A program made the translations under genes and the position numbers. DNA of 64,000 nucleotides from Capitulum mitella (lineage: Eukaryota; Arthropoda; Thecostraca; Pollicipedomorpha; Pollicipedidae): NCBI GenBank assembly GCA_030062745.1, contig CP099843.1:1116001-1180000 (forward strand), read 5' to 3'. How positions within the stretch are numbered: position 1 is the stretch's first letter; each line of letters starts with the position of its first letter. This document shows positions 47,286 through 59,026 of this stretch, piece after piece. The notes beneath the pieces were generated by a model, which was given only the letters and a program-made list of their open reading frames with translations, searched no databases and was not told the DNA's origin.

Positions 47286-48502
47286 CCCGAGCCCGGTTGT
47301 CGGTCGGCGCCATGCACGCCCGCCTGGGGGGTGGTTGACCTCCCCCCTGTAACTCACGAACGGTTAGTCGCAAGATAAATATAAGCACGCCGTTGGAAAG
47401 CTCGTGGCGAACAGAGTTTGAAACTTGTCTAATTTTAGTTTTGGATAATATGTAAGCCATTTACGCCCTATATATGTTTTCTCATAGCCGCGTGCATGAG
47501 ACTGAGAAACGGCCTGGATCTCAAGGACAGTGACTTATAAAGTCTAGACAAAGGCACCAACGGGCAAGTTAAAGTCCGCAAATACCGATACACGTTCAGT
47601 TTCTCTGATTTGTTTCATACGTACCCGGAAACGTTGAGTTAAAGACACCGGCGATTTTCGCACCGCTGCACGGCGGGTGCTATAGACGTACACAATATTA
47701 AATGAACGAAAATTAATTTAAGCGCTCTTTTGTTCCCGCGAAATATGCCATTATAAGTGTTGTTTCTTGATACTAGTGGTTCTTGTGATGGTTTGTCATG
47801 CTTAAATTTCGGAAAAACCCAATAGTTATCAATCTACACAAATGGCGAAACGTTATTCGCGAAAGTCTGTTTATTTCCAAAATAGGCAATTTTTGAAACT
47901 TTTTGAACTTAATGGTATTAGTCGCAATTCGGTGAGCCAGTTCCGCCATTTTCTACCCGATCTAAGTCATTCATCGCCGATTTTGATGCCAGTGCATTTT
48001 GACTCATAACAGTTATTCGTGACCTGACCCCAGGTCAGCGGTCGGAGGTCATTGAAACTTTGTTAATTTGGCGGAAACTGGACGTTTGTTTTTCCCCACA
48101 CTAAAACTTTTCTAAAAAAATCCGTCAATTTTCGGAAAAAACGGTGGCTTATGTTGAAAACGGGTTTGGCCTTAGGTCAATGACCTAGACATTTCCAAAA
48201 AGTCCAAGATTGCAGAGCTGTTGCATTTATCAAAATCTCTAACCCTTGGAAATTTTATTGTGATGTCATGTTTTGCGAAAAAGTTACAGGGCGCTAAACT
48301 TTTTTGGTCATAGGTTCATTTGACCTGACCTAGGTCGGACACCTTACTTGACCTGAGGTCCAAAATTTTGATACAAGGTGTAAAAATGATAAAGCAAAAC
48401 ATACACAAAGTTTCGTGGCGCTGCGTTTGTTCGTTCTCTCGCAATCCTGGAAAAAACCTCAGGGAGGCGGTCAACCGCCCCTCTCCCCCAGTCGGGAGCG
48501 GG
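47286..48502 (+). mobile_element. Diverged TTAA-type element, copy 3
   Basis: This 1217-bp element begins CCCGAGCCCGG after TTAA (47282-47285) and ends CGGGAGCGGG before TTGA, a one-base change from TTAA. Like the other two it has G-run/C-run hairpins just inside the ends (GGGGGG..CCCCCC at 47325-47346). One end shows a GGTTTTTT tract and ACGCAGCGCCACGAAAC resembling ACGCAGCTTCACAAAAC of copy 1. The interior is rich in RGGTCA (48018-48360). No transposase is encoded. It is a diverged relative, not a recent copy. Confidence 0.6.
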
Positions 48503-51500
48503 TTGACCCGCCAAAAATGAAAATACATACTTTCTGCAACTCGAAAACAAAGTGGCCGAAATCCGAGGAGTTCTCAGGGTTGAGGTAAGTTGGATTTATC
48601 CTGCCCCCTCTTTGACTAAATTCTTGCTACGAGCTTGTCTCGGGCCATTATTGAAAGTTTGGCAAATGCAGAGATCGGAGTCGTGCCTGGAGTCACACCT
48701 GGGGAATCAGCACTTAAGACTATTTAACAATCTTGTGTTAGCCGCCTTGCCTCCAGAGTATACGGTATTGCTGAGAATATGTGTGATTAGCTTAGTTAGC
48801 TTATTTTTTTTCCTTTTCTGCTTTTTAGTGGTTTTGAGTTTCCTGCTTCTCGCTCGGCCGCCAGACGATATGATGTTTCAACTTGATACGCTATGAAGCT
48901 GCTCCCCGCCGGTTTTATATTCCCATCCATTAGGTATGCTGGCCCAGGAGTGAAACTTTGTATTTTTGGTTGGGGATGCACACACAGACAGAAGTAACCT
49001 AACCAACCCTCAAGTATGGTTTCCTCATCTTGGTCCACTTCATTTTGCCACTTCCGAATCCTAATGATTTGCGACATCAGTTTTTTGAATGTTTGATGAT
49101 TTGTGCAGTTTTGTGAATTGTGATCTGTAATTTACCTTCTTTCTGAGTAAACTGTCTGCGTTGCGCATGAACCGGCAAAATATATCCTGGCTATGCGATA
49201 TATAGAGCAGTGAGGCTCGAAAAGGAGTGTAACATTTTTAATTGACGTGGCCAACGCATTTTGGCGTGGTGACGTTCAACCTTTTACAGAATAAAGTGGC
49301 GAAAAGATTACATTATATATAATGGCTTTTAAGCATCCGTGTGCGGCAATCTTTAGGCGCAAAAACACCGAGGCCAGGCATTACAATCCCCATCGGCCGC
49401 GCGGCGTCGGCCGCCGCAGCTAACACCAGACGGTGGCCGGCGGGCGGGCAAAAACGACCATGTTTCGTAGTACGGTATTTCTGAACGCCTGATGACATCC
49501 GTGCGTACGGCTATGGGATAACCTTGGCCGTAGATCCCACCTGTGCATTTTAAGATTAATACTCTGAACGGATTAACAGTTACAGCACCACGATTTCGTC
49601 TTGATCTCCGTGAACGCTGCGTCATTGGCGGGAAATGTGAAAACCAAGGGCGTTTGCGGTGTTGTAACATCAAATTACTTCAGACGACATACCCAGCTAG
49701 CTATAAAATCACGGACAACAAGCCTATTAGTCGTGGCGACGGACCCCGGTTGCTGTTGGTCGCATCCATTATTCCGGGATAATTACAGCCAGGACTGTTA
49801 TCGGAACGACGCTTCCCATTAACTTTACTCCCTTCCTAGTCGGCACTGATTTACGCCTGAATGCTGCTTACTTCCAAAACACCAGACTGGGAGGACGCCA
49901 CTGTTCAACTTGATACAAAACGATACGCATTTTTTGTATTTTACATCATCGCCACAACTGAGCATTGACGCATTGGTGGAATCTTGACTGGTCGTATTGC
50001 TGCATCTGCTAATCCGTTTGGGGACCAACCGGAATATTGCACAGATTAAAGCTACGAGCGAGGGCCGATGCTGCGCGGCCAGTGGAGACTGCAACGCCGG
50101 TCGTGTTTGTGCTGAAACATTGCAAGCGCGCATGATGAAAACGCCCGTCTAAAATGTTTAAGGACGATTTTTTAATGTACAGACCGGAGACCAAACGCTC
50201 ATATCTTGGCCATAAGCAAGTTTTTCGAACCACGCTAAATTTTGCAGGGTCTTGGCTACGTGAATGGCATACGGTAGCATCGGTAGAAGGCAGGGCAACG
50301 CGTAACAACGTGAGTGACTTTTTTAGCATTCGGGTTTTGCCATCTACCTGTGTAAATTAGAGCAGGTGTGGGCTTTCTGAAAGTGGCCGAGCTCAAGCCA
50401 CGGAAGGTCCCAACAATTTGGAGGGTTTCAGGCATTTCTCTGCGCCATTTTTCACTTGGTGCAAAGCTTTGTAATTGCAAGTTTTCAATTCAAATTGAAT
50501 AATTCTGCTGGCAATGTTGTACAGTTCGCAGCGTGTTGGCAGTGAGTGCCCACACTGCCACACCGCAGGACGGTACAGTACACAGACTTTTCTATAAAAA
50601 ATATGATGTCACCGGCCTGCAAGGCCGATGAAAAGGCCTTGCGATTCATCGTCAGGAGACGCGATAAGTTAGTGTCCCCAGGAGACAAGCTGAGACTAGC
50701 AATTACCAAAGTCCCACGACGTGCTCCCTGCTTATGTCAAAATATCCGACCTGACCAGTCTCTATTCAAACAATCCAATAAAATGTGCAGTTCCAAATGC
50801 GCTCTCGGAGACTGTGCATTCCGCTCAAACGGTAATTACATTAGACTGACGACCACCTCTCCCAGTAGACGCGTTACAATGCACGTGCAAAGCGGCGTCC
50901 CCAAAAAAACTCACTAAATCCCACCATGGCCAGCGACTCGTCAGACAACAAATGGTAGAGAACACCACGATCATGGACAGATGTCACAATGTAAGATGAC
51001 TTTATGTGCTCGAGGCCGTAACATGGACCCATCCATTAACAGACAGGTTAATGCGCGGGGAAACCTAGCCCTCTACAAAGGAGCCTCATTGGTCCCACGG
51101 ACAGTGCCGAGACCCAGATGAAACTGTAGCTAGAAGTGATTTATTTGCATGTAATTTGTTTGCAAAGTTTTTACTTTAAAGTTCCCTATCGACACCAAGC
51201 ACGCATCGTGTTTCGTGAAAAACGAATTGAAGTACTCTGGTGTCCTACATTTTTTCTCAAAAGCCACGGTAATATCTTTACTTTTTCTGTAATTTCATTA
51301 ATGATCACATCGGAAACCATGTCTGGTGTTACCTGATGTCCTGTAATACGTTACTCAGATCATTTTAAGTCTAGATGATGTGAAATGTTTGACGAAACGT
51401 CGAAGGAAATACAAGATACGTGAGATGAACTGTGTTATTTACTACATAGACTCTTCGTGCCATAATGAGCTTTGCCTCATTTCCCAGCAAACACAGCCTA

Positions 51501-51594
51501 GGAAACAAGCGCTTGATCCTCAGGATTGAAAATATCCCTGCCAAGACAGCTAACAACGAAGGTGCTGTTATCTTTAACGATCATTGTTCACACA
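48503..51594. other. Intergenic, nothing recognised
   Basis: Several frames of 60-120 codons are present on both strands (for example 48552-48896 with a hydrophobic stretch). None shows a family signature or convincing splice context. Confidence 0.45.
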
Positions 51595-51644
51595 CATATA
51601 TATGTATTTTATATATATATATATATACATACATATATATGTAC

Positions 51645-51694
<50 letters not shown>
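51595..51694. repeat. (TA)n microsatellite
   Basis: Interrupted TA dinucleotide tract of about 100 bases. Confidence 0.95.
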
Positions 51695-51697
<3 letters not shown>

Positions 51698-51988
51698 GTT
51701 GCATCCATGTGCTGGTCCCTCCAGTCAGTTTTATGAGGTGACACTTCTGGATGGGGGGAGGTTTCAGGCTGCAGTGCGCTGATAATCGGAAAATGGCCGG
51801 TCGATTTAGGTATGGAACGGAAATGTTTCGACAAATGCACCTATTTTTGCCCCTCCTTCATTAAGAACCCTTTCACATGGCTATTATGTATTCCTTTTTA
51901 AATCCCATTACACGTCAAATCGCGTTCCTGTCACAATCGAACGATAATTGGGATTTAAAGTTCCAGCTGTCAAGGTATCAGTTATCGT

Positions 51989-52633
51989 CAAGGGTGTCGA
52001 TTTGCATTCTTTTGTGATTACCATTTCCTCCAAGTTGATTTGGGTTCCTAATGTTCTCCCATAATTTTTGCCGATTTTAACAAGGGAAAAGGGCAATAAT
52101 TACTTAGAGAACGGCCGCATTGATGAGGAGTAGGTAGGAAGTATTGCATAAAGTATCTAAACCATTTCAAAAGGAAACGATAACGGATTTTCTGGGGTGA
52201 AATAGACACACTGCTGAGTGGCGTTAGTTTCTATAAGTCTGATAGCGTTAAGAGTCTACAAATATTGATTTAAGCCCTACCAATGTTTCTCTGGGCCTTA
52301 CGAACGTTTTTGTTGTAGAAGACAAATCTTAAATCACAATTGTATGTGAAAAGGCCATTGAGATAAAAGATAAAAGCTAGAGTCATGAATTTCATAATAA
52401 AGAGCGATAGTATACATATATGCATATTGCGTATATATATATATATATATATACATATATATATACATGAAGTAAGTGTGACTTTTAATGTGATTTAAGG
52501 TATCAAAAAACTTGTAGATTTCCTTTTGCCAAAATAATGTGGGCTAAATCCAATGAGAAACCAACATTTGGGGAGGTTAGCTTGTGGGACACTCGGCTCG
52601 GTCCCCAGTCATTCACACAAAACGACAGTCCTG
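51989..52633. mobile_element. hAT-like non-autonomous element, copy 2
   Basis: This 645-bp copy has the same orientation and layout as 17201-17775. Its left end is CAAGGGTGTCGATTTGCATT. Its right end on the reverse strand is CAGGACTGTCGTTTTGTG. The flanking 8-mers GTTATCGT and GTTATTAT match at 6 of 8. It includes a (TA)n patch at 52432-52464 in the same place as the TA-rich patch of copy 1. Confidence 0.65.
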
Positions 52634-55600
52634 GTTATTATATACAGTTATTATTGTACAGTTATTAGTTATTATTATTAGTTATCAGTTATACAGTTAT
52701 TGAGCGCCGAAGGTTGTCCTGCAAGCAAAAATCGAAGCGGTCGTCTCCTTCACGAACCATCAGAGTCCTCGGTTTCTGCGCAGTGCGGAGTATTCGGCTG
52801 CCAATGACTCTGGGGCCCGGTGTTCGAGCTGTGGCACTACGGTCGCCTTACAGGGAAACCCTGGGCGGTACCACGGCGCGGCACGACCGCGTGTCCTTGT
52901 TTGAGGCATGCAAGGACGTGCTCGGCTCTTTTATCTGTTCTGTACTCCTGTTATCGATGAAGGTGAGCAGCATGGCATGGTAATGACTCACCCAGGATTT
53001 TTGTACGGCGAAGTACGTCATGCACGAGGCTTAAACCGGCATGAATTTTGCTGCGGACTGTAGTCGTTTTATGTGCATTACGACCAGCTTAATAATATCA
53101 CGAAAGCCTTCCTGTCGTTAACTGACAATTGTTGCCGCTGAGGATTAGGAAGCAAGGGAGTTACGACTGTTTACGAATTGCCCATCTAATGCGAAAAGGA
53201 GATGAGGAGTTCTCAGACTCGAAGTCACGAATATGTAGTAACATTGACGGAAACTAATTCTACAAAGCGAAAGTGTTAGGACTCGTTGGCTTCTCGACTT
53301 CTCATTGACGACTCAGCTTCTCATTGGTCTTAAGGTCTTTAAGTATCTCAGCTTTTTCGTTACTGAAGTCCCACATGAAACTATAGAAAAGCTTTTTTTG
53401 AACGTACAGTGGCGTATATAATATTTTAATAGCTAATGCAGTCCATTATGGACGTTTCCATGCGAAATTTGGTGGCAACAAAACGAAACCTAATTCAATG
53501 GCATGCCCCGCCTGCATGTCTCTTATTCTGGAGTACGACAGCGAATGGCGGCTGGGCCGAAATTGAGGGTGAACGCTCCTCTAAGCTGACCGGGTCTTGT
53601 TCCGGCCCGTTGTGTCGTGATGTTTGTGGGCCGCACGCTACGATACTGAGAACAAAGCACACATTATCAGGGTAGCAATGCCAATTCATAGTTTCGGAGA
53701 AGATTTCATACCCCCTTAATATAACACGGTGTACGTAAGCCTGCGGATATATCCGCTTTCTTACGACATCTCATTCATCCAATGAAAAATAAAGCTGCAC
53801 TTTGTTTTGATCCTCTCTTACATGTGTTGTTTTTCCTGAACCTTCGACATTGTCGGAGAATAGCTACAGCCACCTCTGTGCGATGAGTAGGACTGATTTT
53901 TGCACGGAAACGGGCAAGAGCTGTGTCCTCGCGCTCGGCGCTCTGATACACGACCCGTGTTACGAGCTGTGCGCCACCTCCTTCAAAAAAAAGGAGACGG
54001 AAAAAATACTGCTCAAGAGTCTGGTTTTCTTCGTTCGTCTGCGATTACTTTTGTCCCTTGCTGCCAAGCGCTCCTGAGGCCATTGCGCTGGTCTTCGGCA
54101 AATGCCGTCAGCGAGGGCGGACGCATGGTGCAAGTCAAGATCCCATCCAAAACTTGCCCCCCTCCTTCTCCTTCTCTTCCTTCCATCCGTCTTTTCCCGC
54201 TAATTCTTAACTATGATCAGTGCTGCAGATCTTCACCCCTGCTTTTCCTTTTCAAATGCGGCTCATCTCTCTCTAAGCCTATGTCGTCCCTTCTCTTCTG
54301 CTTGTGTCCATTTCTATCCTTGTTTGCGAGTTGTCTTGGAACTCACACCGTTGCAGTGCGATTTGAATAAACGCGCTAGAAGGGTTTAACCATATCAGAA
54401 GCTTCGTTTCCATTTGGTCTTTGTCCTTACCCTTTTCCAGTTAACCGTGAAGAATTGTTGCCGCTTTAGTTGTTAAGTTGCTACCGACGTAAAGGTTTCT
54501 CACTGACATGCCACTCTTGCTGGCTGTTTGAAAACATTTAGGTTTCAGATAACTATGAATACCATCTGTTTTTTTGGCGGTAACGCCTGAAGACTTATGA
54601 ATCGGACCGCTTTCATAAATGGAAAACGATCTGACAGCCTTATGAAAACTGTTAAGTCATCAGCCATTGTTCAAACCTCTCCAAAGAAATTAACGTAGTG
54701 TCCACATTAATGTGTCATTTTTGTACTGCACCAGTGACAGTGATAGTCCATCGACACAGTGTCAATGAGTTTTCGGCTCGTTCCAGTTCTTTTTTTGTTA
54801 CTGCAGCCTTTGGCATCGTCCCTGATTAGGCTGACGTACCTCGGAAACTTCGCTGTACAAAATCATTGCTGCTTTTCTGTTTTCGGTTCGTAGCCATTGT
54901 GTCCAGTCGTATTTATTCCGTCATTCCTGTCGCATTTTCCATCTCACCCTATGTTTTGTTACTGATTTTTGGTTTGTTCCGCACGCTGGAATATGATTTT
55001 GCTTTACGGTGCCGGTAACGCATGACATGTAAGAAGCAACATGGCGTTTGGTACGACCTGGGCCATTTGTATAGAGTCGCACGTACGCTGCATCAGCAAC
55101 ATAATGAAAATCATATCCGTGCCAGTGGAGAAGCCAAGCATAAACACGATTTGCTTGATCCAATTTCCGGTGCCGACCAATTGCAGCCCGAAAAACAGAG
55201 GCCTGGATGCAAATGTGACCGCGCTGCAAGAGCCATTGCAATGGGTCCCTACGGAGGCATTTCGGAGCCCGATCGGTAAACGGGCGGAGGCGTGTGGAAC
55301 TCCCATGATGACGCGTTCAGCGGTCGCCGAGAAAAAAACGCGGACAACCGGCTGCTTGATACTTTCTCGGCTTCTACCGTTGTCCGCTACGGGTAAACCG
55401 TTGACAAAGGTGCAAAGACCGGGCCGCCATGCGGCAGCTGCGCGATATGTTAGCGCCAGCATGTTTCAAAACCCGGTCGTCGCTTGAAGGCCGAAATGTG
55501 CGCAAACTTTCACAGTCTCGCGTCAAGTTGTCGAGCAAAACGTAGACAACTCGCTAGGCGTATATAAAAGGAGACGTAAAGAATACATGAAGCTAAACAT

Positions 55601-55827
55601 AAGCTCATTTCTCATCATTTATTAAGTCAAAACGTCGGCCGAAGGCGCTCTTATTTACCCGGGACCTGGCTGACTCGGCTTGCTGAGCGTGGCCCGCTAC
55701 GCAAGACCCTGCGACGCTGGACAGCGGGCTGGAGATGGTGGAGGCGGACGCTCCGGCCGGAGCTGTCCTCCACAGCACCACATCGAATGGCGTTCTCTTC
55801 ACCACAGGAGTGCATCAGAGTAACCAC
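52634..55827. other. Intergenic, no supported gene
   Basis: GTTATTATTA-type short repeats occur at 52637-52700. An open stretch ending in the donor-like ATGAAGGTGAGC (52961-52972) and frames on both strands at 55004-55487 were examined and not recognised. Confidence 0.4.
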
Positions 55828-55995
55828 ACGGGGCGTGAGTGGTCGAGTCGCTAGGGCGCCGGATTCTGGATCCGAAAGCTCTGGGTATGATCCCCACCGC
55901 AGGAAACTCCCACAGGCCCAGTCCCATCCAGGGTGTGGCGACGCTAATGATCTTAGCAGCTACATAAGGCCTTGCATAATCTTACGATTGCTATT
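55828..55995 (+). mobile_element. tRNA-derived SINE-like element
   Basis: GTGAGTGGTCGAGTCGCTAG (A-box region), GGATTCTGGATCCGAAAGC (anticodon-arm-like) and GGGTATGATCCCC (diverged B box) are arranged as in a tRNA head. A non-tRNA body follows. The B box has drifted, so activity is unlikely. Confidence 0.5.
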
Positions 55996-56206
55996 ATGTG
56001 AGTAGCCACACCGACACCAACACCGTCCAACGTCACCAATGACCATTCGCTGAATGAAGAAAATAATACCGTTAACTCTTCGAGCCAGCAGCGGTGGCTG
56101 CCTTACCCGCCCCCGCGCTCAATGTCTGTGTACCCATTCTAACCCTGCCCGCCTCGCCGCCTCCTCTTGTTGCGTCCGCCTCTGCCGGCCTCTTGCCACT
56201 CCCGCT

Positions 56207-56345
56207 TGCCTGTCTCCTCTTGCTGCTTCCGCCTCTGCGGTCACCGGTCCATTTCCACCGGTCTGTTTGCCTGTCTCCTCTTGCTGCTTCCGCCTCTGCG
56301 GTCACCGGTCCATTTCCACCGGTCTGTTTGCCTGTCTCGTTTTGC
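56207..56345. repeat. 61-bp tandem repeat
   Basis: Two full and one partial copies start TGCCTGTCTCCTCTTGCTGC at 56207, 56268 and 56329. The unit contains an internal palindrome-like CACCGGTCCATTTCCACCGG. Confidence 0.9.
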
Positions 56346-57366
56346 TGCACCCTTATTTGGCGTCCCCCGTGCGCCTTCGCTTGACACTGCGCCTCCGTCT
56401 CGCTGGGGCTAGCCACACTAATCTGTCTGTGGCTTTGAGCAGCTGTTTGTCAGCTAGATGAACGAACGTTCTTGGTAAGAGTGCTTCATTTCCTTGCGTG
56501 GGTCTGTGTACAGAGTGTACACTGTGCACAGAGTGTACTACGTTGTTTCTAGACACAGAGCGAATGGGAAATAAGTCGCTGTTGTCTACTGGCTGCAGTT
56601 TCCATGGATATATGTTCGTGGTCTATGGTGCCGCAGACGGAGGTGTTGCAGAGGCAAGCTGCACAGCGGTTTGCGCGTTCCCCTATCATCCTGCTCTGCG
56701 ATTATAAGTATGACGTGTGTTGAGTTGTTTTAAAGTGCTTCAATGTTTTTGGATATGCACCACGGCAGAGTTGTCCCGCTTGGAGAGGATGCATATGTGC
56801 ACTAAATGTTTGTCCTAGCTGTGTACAGGGCCGCCCTAGAAAGCTCTGAAGGGAGAGCTGACTGGATATTCGAAGGCCATTCGGGAATCGTAGGCTCTAT
56901 AAAGCTGAGGACGCCCCTGGTTTTTCCTTCGATTTTCTGCGCATGTTTCTCACGCTTCACTTTTATTGTCACACGTGTCGGAGATTCGTGGAACATTACA
57001 AAGGAAGAGCACTAGTCTCCTGGCACCTCCGTCCTCCCTCCAAGCCCACCCCCTACGGAGTGACGGACTCTGTTGTTCCTGCAACGAAGCTGGCCCTGTA
57101 ACACCAATATCACCGCTACTGTCGGGATGGCTATCGCTGGACGGTTATCGCGCTGCGCTGCGTTTGTCCTGCACTTGTTGGCCTCTTTTCCAACAAGTGC
57201 TCCAAACATTCTTGGTGGGGGGGGGGGACTGGAGCACCAGATCCTCGACGGTGCGGCCGCGGTAAGGCGGGGGGGGGGGGAGGGTTGACCCGCCGCTCCC
57301 AGTTGCTGAACCTACAGACCGGTCGGCTCGGCGGCGCGGGACAGGTGGGGAACGCCTCTGCCGATG
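56346..57366. other. Intergenic with long G runs
   Basis: G runs of 10 or more at 57217-57228 and 57269-57281 have quadruplex potential. No gene was recognised. Confidence 0.5.
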
Positions 57367-57530
57367 CTGAGGAGATGCTGCCCCGCCTGCAGGCCGGCCG
57401 GCGGGGAGGCCGCCGGTTGCTGGGACAGAGTCGGTCCTGGTGCTCCGTGTGAGGAGATGCAGACCTGCCTGCAGGCCGGCCGGCGGGGTGGCCGCCGGGT
57501 GCCGGGACGGAGTCGATCCTGGCAGCCGGG
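57367..57530. repeat. 82-bp tandem duplication, GC-rich
   Basis: Two copies of TGAGGAGATG followed by GCCTGCAGGCCGGCCGGCGG and a G-rich tail, with starts offset by about 82 bp. Confidence 0.85.
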
Positions 57531-58089
57531 CCATGGCCCGCCGCCCGCTCCCTTTATGGATTTTCGGCCGCGCCGACGAACGCCCCAGTCAGCGACGGCG
57601 ACCGGCGCCGACCGGCCGACTGGCGTGTCCTCCAGTGACCGGAGCGGTGACCTGACCCGTCCGACCTCCGCCGACCCGGTGTCACCCACGAACAGGGATC
57701 CGGTGTGTCAGACCGCCCGCGACTTGGTGCGTCAGATGTGCATTGACCTAATGTTTCAGACTTCCAGTGGCCCGAAATGCTAGACATCCGATGGCCCGGC
57801 GTGCCAAACTTGTCAGAGTGCATTGTGGAAGAGGTTCTTACTTTTTCCAGTAATAGACTCAGTTACTGGTATGTCCCACAGATTACTACCGGCAATGAGC
57901 GGCCAGCCTTTTACAATGGCTGACGTGGACGAGTACAAAATATGCGTGGCTGCCAGCATTCATGACGGATTTTCCTCTCGTGGATCCGAAGCTCCGTCCA
58001 TTTCATGGCGCCGCACCCTCCCACTCGCATCGCGACCGTCTCTGTGGACCGTGACCCGACTCGTTCCCCCGGCGTTCCAGGCGTGCGAG

Positions 58090-58140
58090 CATGAGCTTCC
58101 TGTTCGGGAGAAGGAAGAGGAAGGAACACGTCGAGTCGGG
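58090..58140 (+). CDS. Candidate first coding exon of an unrecognised gene
   Basis: ATG AGC TTC opens a short frame reading MSFLFGRRKRKEHVES. It ends at TCGG|GTGAGT, a strong donor at 58141, leaving a phase-1 G. An acceptor-like TTCCAG precedes it at 58079. The next plausible acceptor (CTTTTCAG at 58506) opens ATGAGCAGGACCTT, which joins in the same phase to give DEQDLLKWLPSGRAKC and so on. The N-terminus is basic and looks like a cytosolic protein start. I do not recognise the family. The phase match has a one-in-three chance of being accidental, so confidence is low. Confidence 0.25.
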
Positions 58141-58506
58141 TGAGTACCGACAATTGTCGCGCCTCCCAAAAGCACCGGCACCGCGAGCTCGGCCTCTCAC
58201 CCGCCTGTCGTGTCTCGGCGGCAATATTTACCGGCCAATGTCGGGCACGCGCACCCGTCACCGATCCAGCGCGAGGGTGTCGGGCGCGCTGCCCACTTCG
58301 GTCTTCGTAGAGCCAGCCAAATCCGGCAAACGGGAACGAAATCTTGGTGATAGAGGCTTACCAGCGCCGGTCATGACTTGCTGACAGCGGGACCAGGTCC
58401 ACGAACAGGACAACACGCACAGTGCGTGTCATGCTGGACGGATGTACGCCGGCGTGGGTGTTGGGGCACAGACCAAGTGTCCGAGGACCCTGGCGGTCTT
58501 TTCAGA

Positions 58507-58757
58507 TGAGCAGGACCTTCTGAAGTGGTTGCCGTCTGGACGCGCTAAGTGCTATAGGTCAGCGACAGTTGAATTCGGGCCTTCGACGTACACTACCGAA
58601 CTTGGCTCAGATACTCAAGCTGCGGGAAGGTCACAGGCCACTGGCATTTCATCCAGGATGCTGGAGACTGTTGTGTGTAGTACTGGCAGCTTCAGAAACC
58701 CTGGGATCTGGCTAGCAAATACCATAAGGAGAATGAAACGCCACCCTGTACGTGATG
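58507..58757 (+). CDS. Candidate continuation exon of the same unrecognised gene
   Basis: After CTTTTCAG the frame stays open for roughly 80 codons, to the left flank of a hAT-like MITE. It reads DEQDLLKWLPSGRAKCYRSA, then a Ser/Thr-rich part. No donor was chosen and no domain is visible. It may be non-coding. Confidence 0.15.
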
Positions 58758-58765
58758 CTTCAAAG

Positions 58766-59026
58766 CAGGCACGTAGTCAAGGGGATGGGGGGCCATACCC
58801 CCCGAGCCAAGCGGTCTACACTAGATATTTAGCGATTTCATGGGAATACGGAATAGTGAGCATATACATGCTACAAAACCAAACATTATATGATTTTCCT
58901 GCGCGTTAAATATGAGGTTAATTGCATAAAATTGTTGCTTTTTCCTATAAATGTTGTCATACGTCAGAAGCCTACATTAAAATCTGACATTTGGCCCTCC
59001 TAAGGAAAATCCTGGCTACATACCTG
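58766..59026. mobile_element. hAT-like MITE, copy B
   Basis: This 261-bp copy relates to 5903-6168. Its ends are CAGGCACGTAGTCAAGG (left) and CAGGTATGTAGCCAGG (right, reverse strand). It is flanked by CTTCAAAG and CTTCAAAA, an 8-bp target duplication matching at 7 of 8. Shared interior includes GGTNTACACTAGAT and AAAATCCTGGCTACAT. It is non-coding. Confidence 0.75.

Noticed and set aside
55004..55487. Open frames of about 150 codons on both strands
   Set aside because: Neither translation shows a family signature. The overlap of two opposing frames suggests composition or chance.
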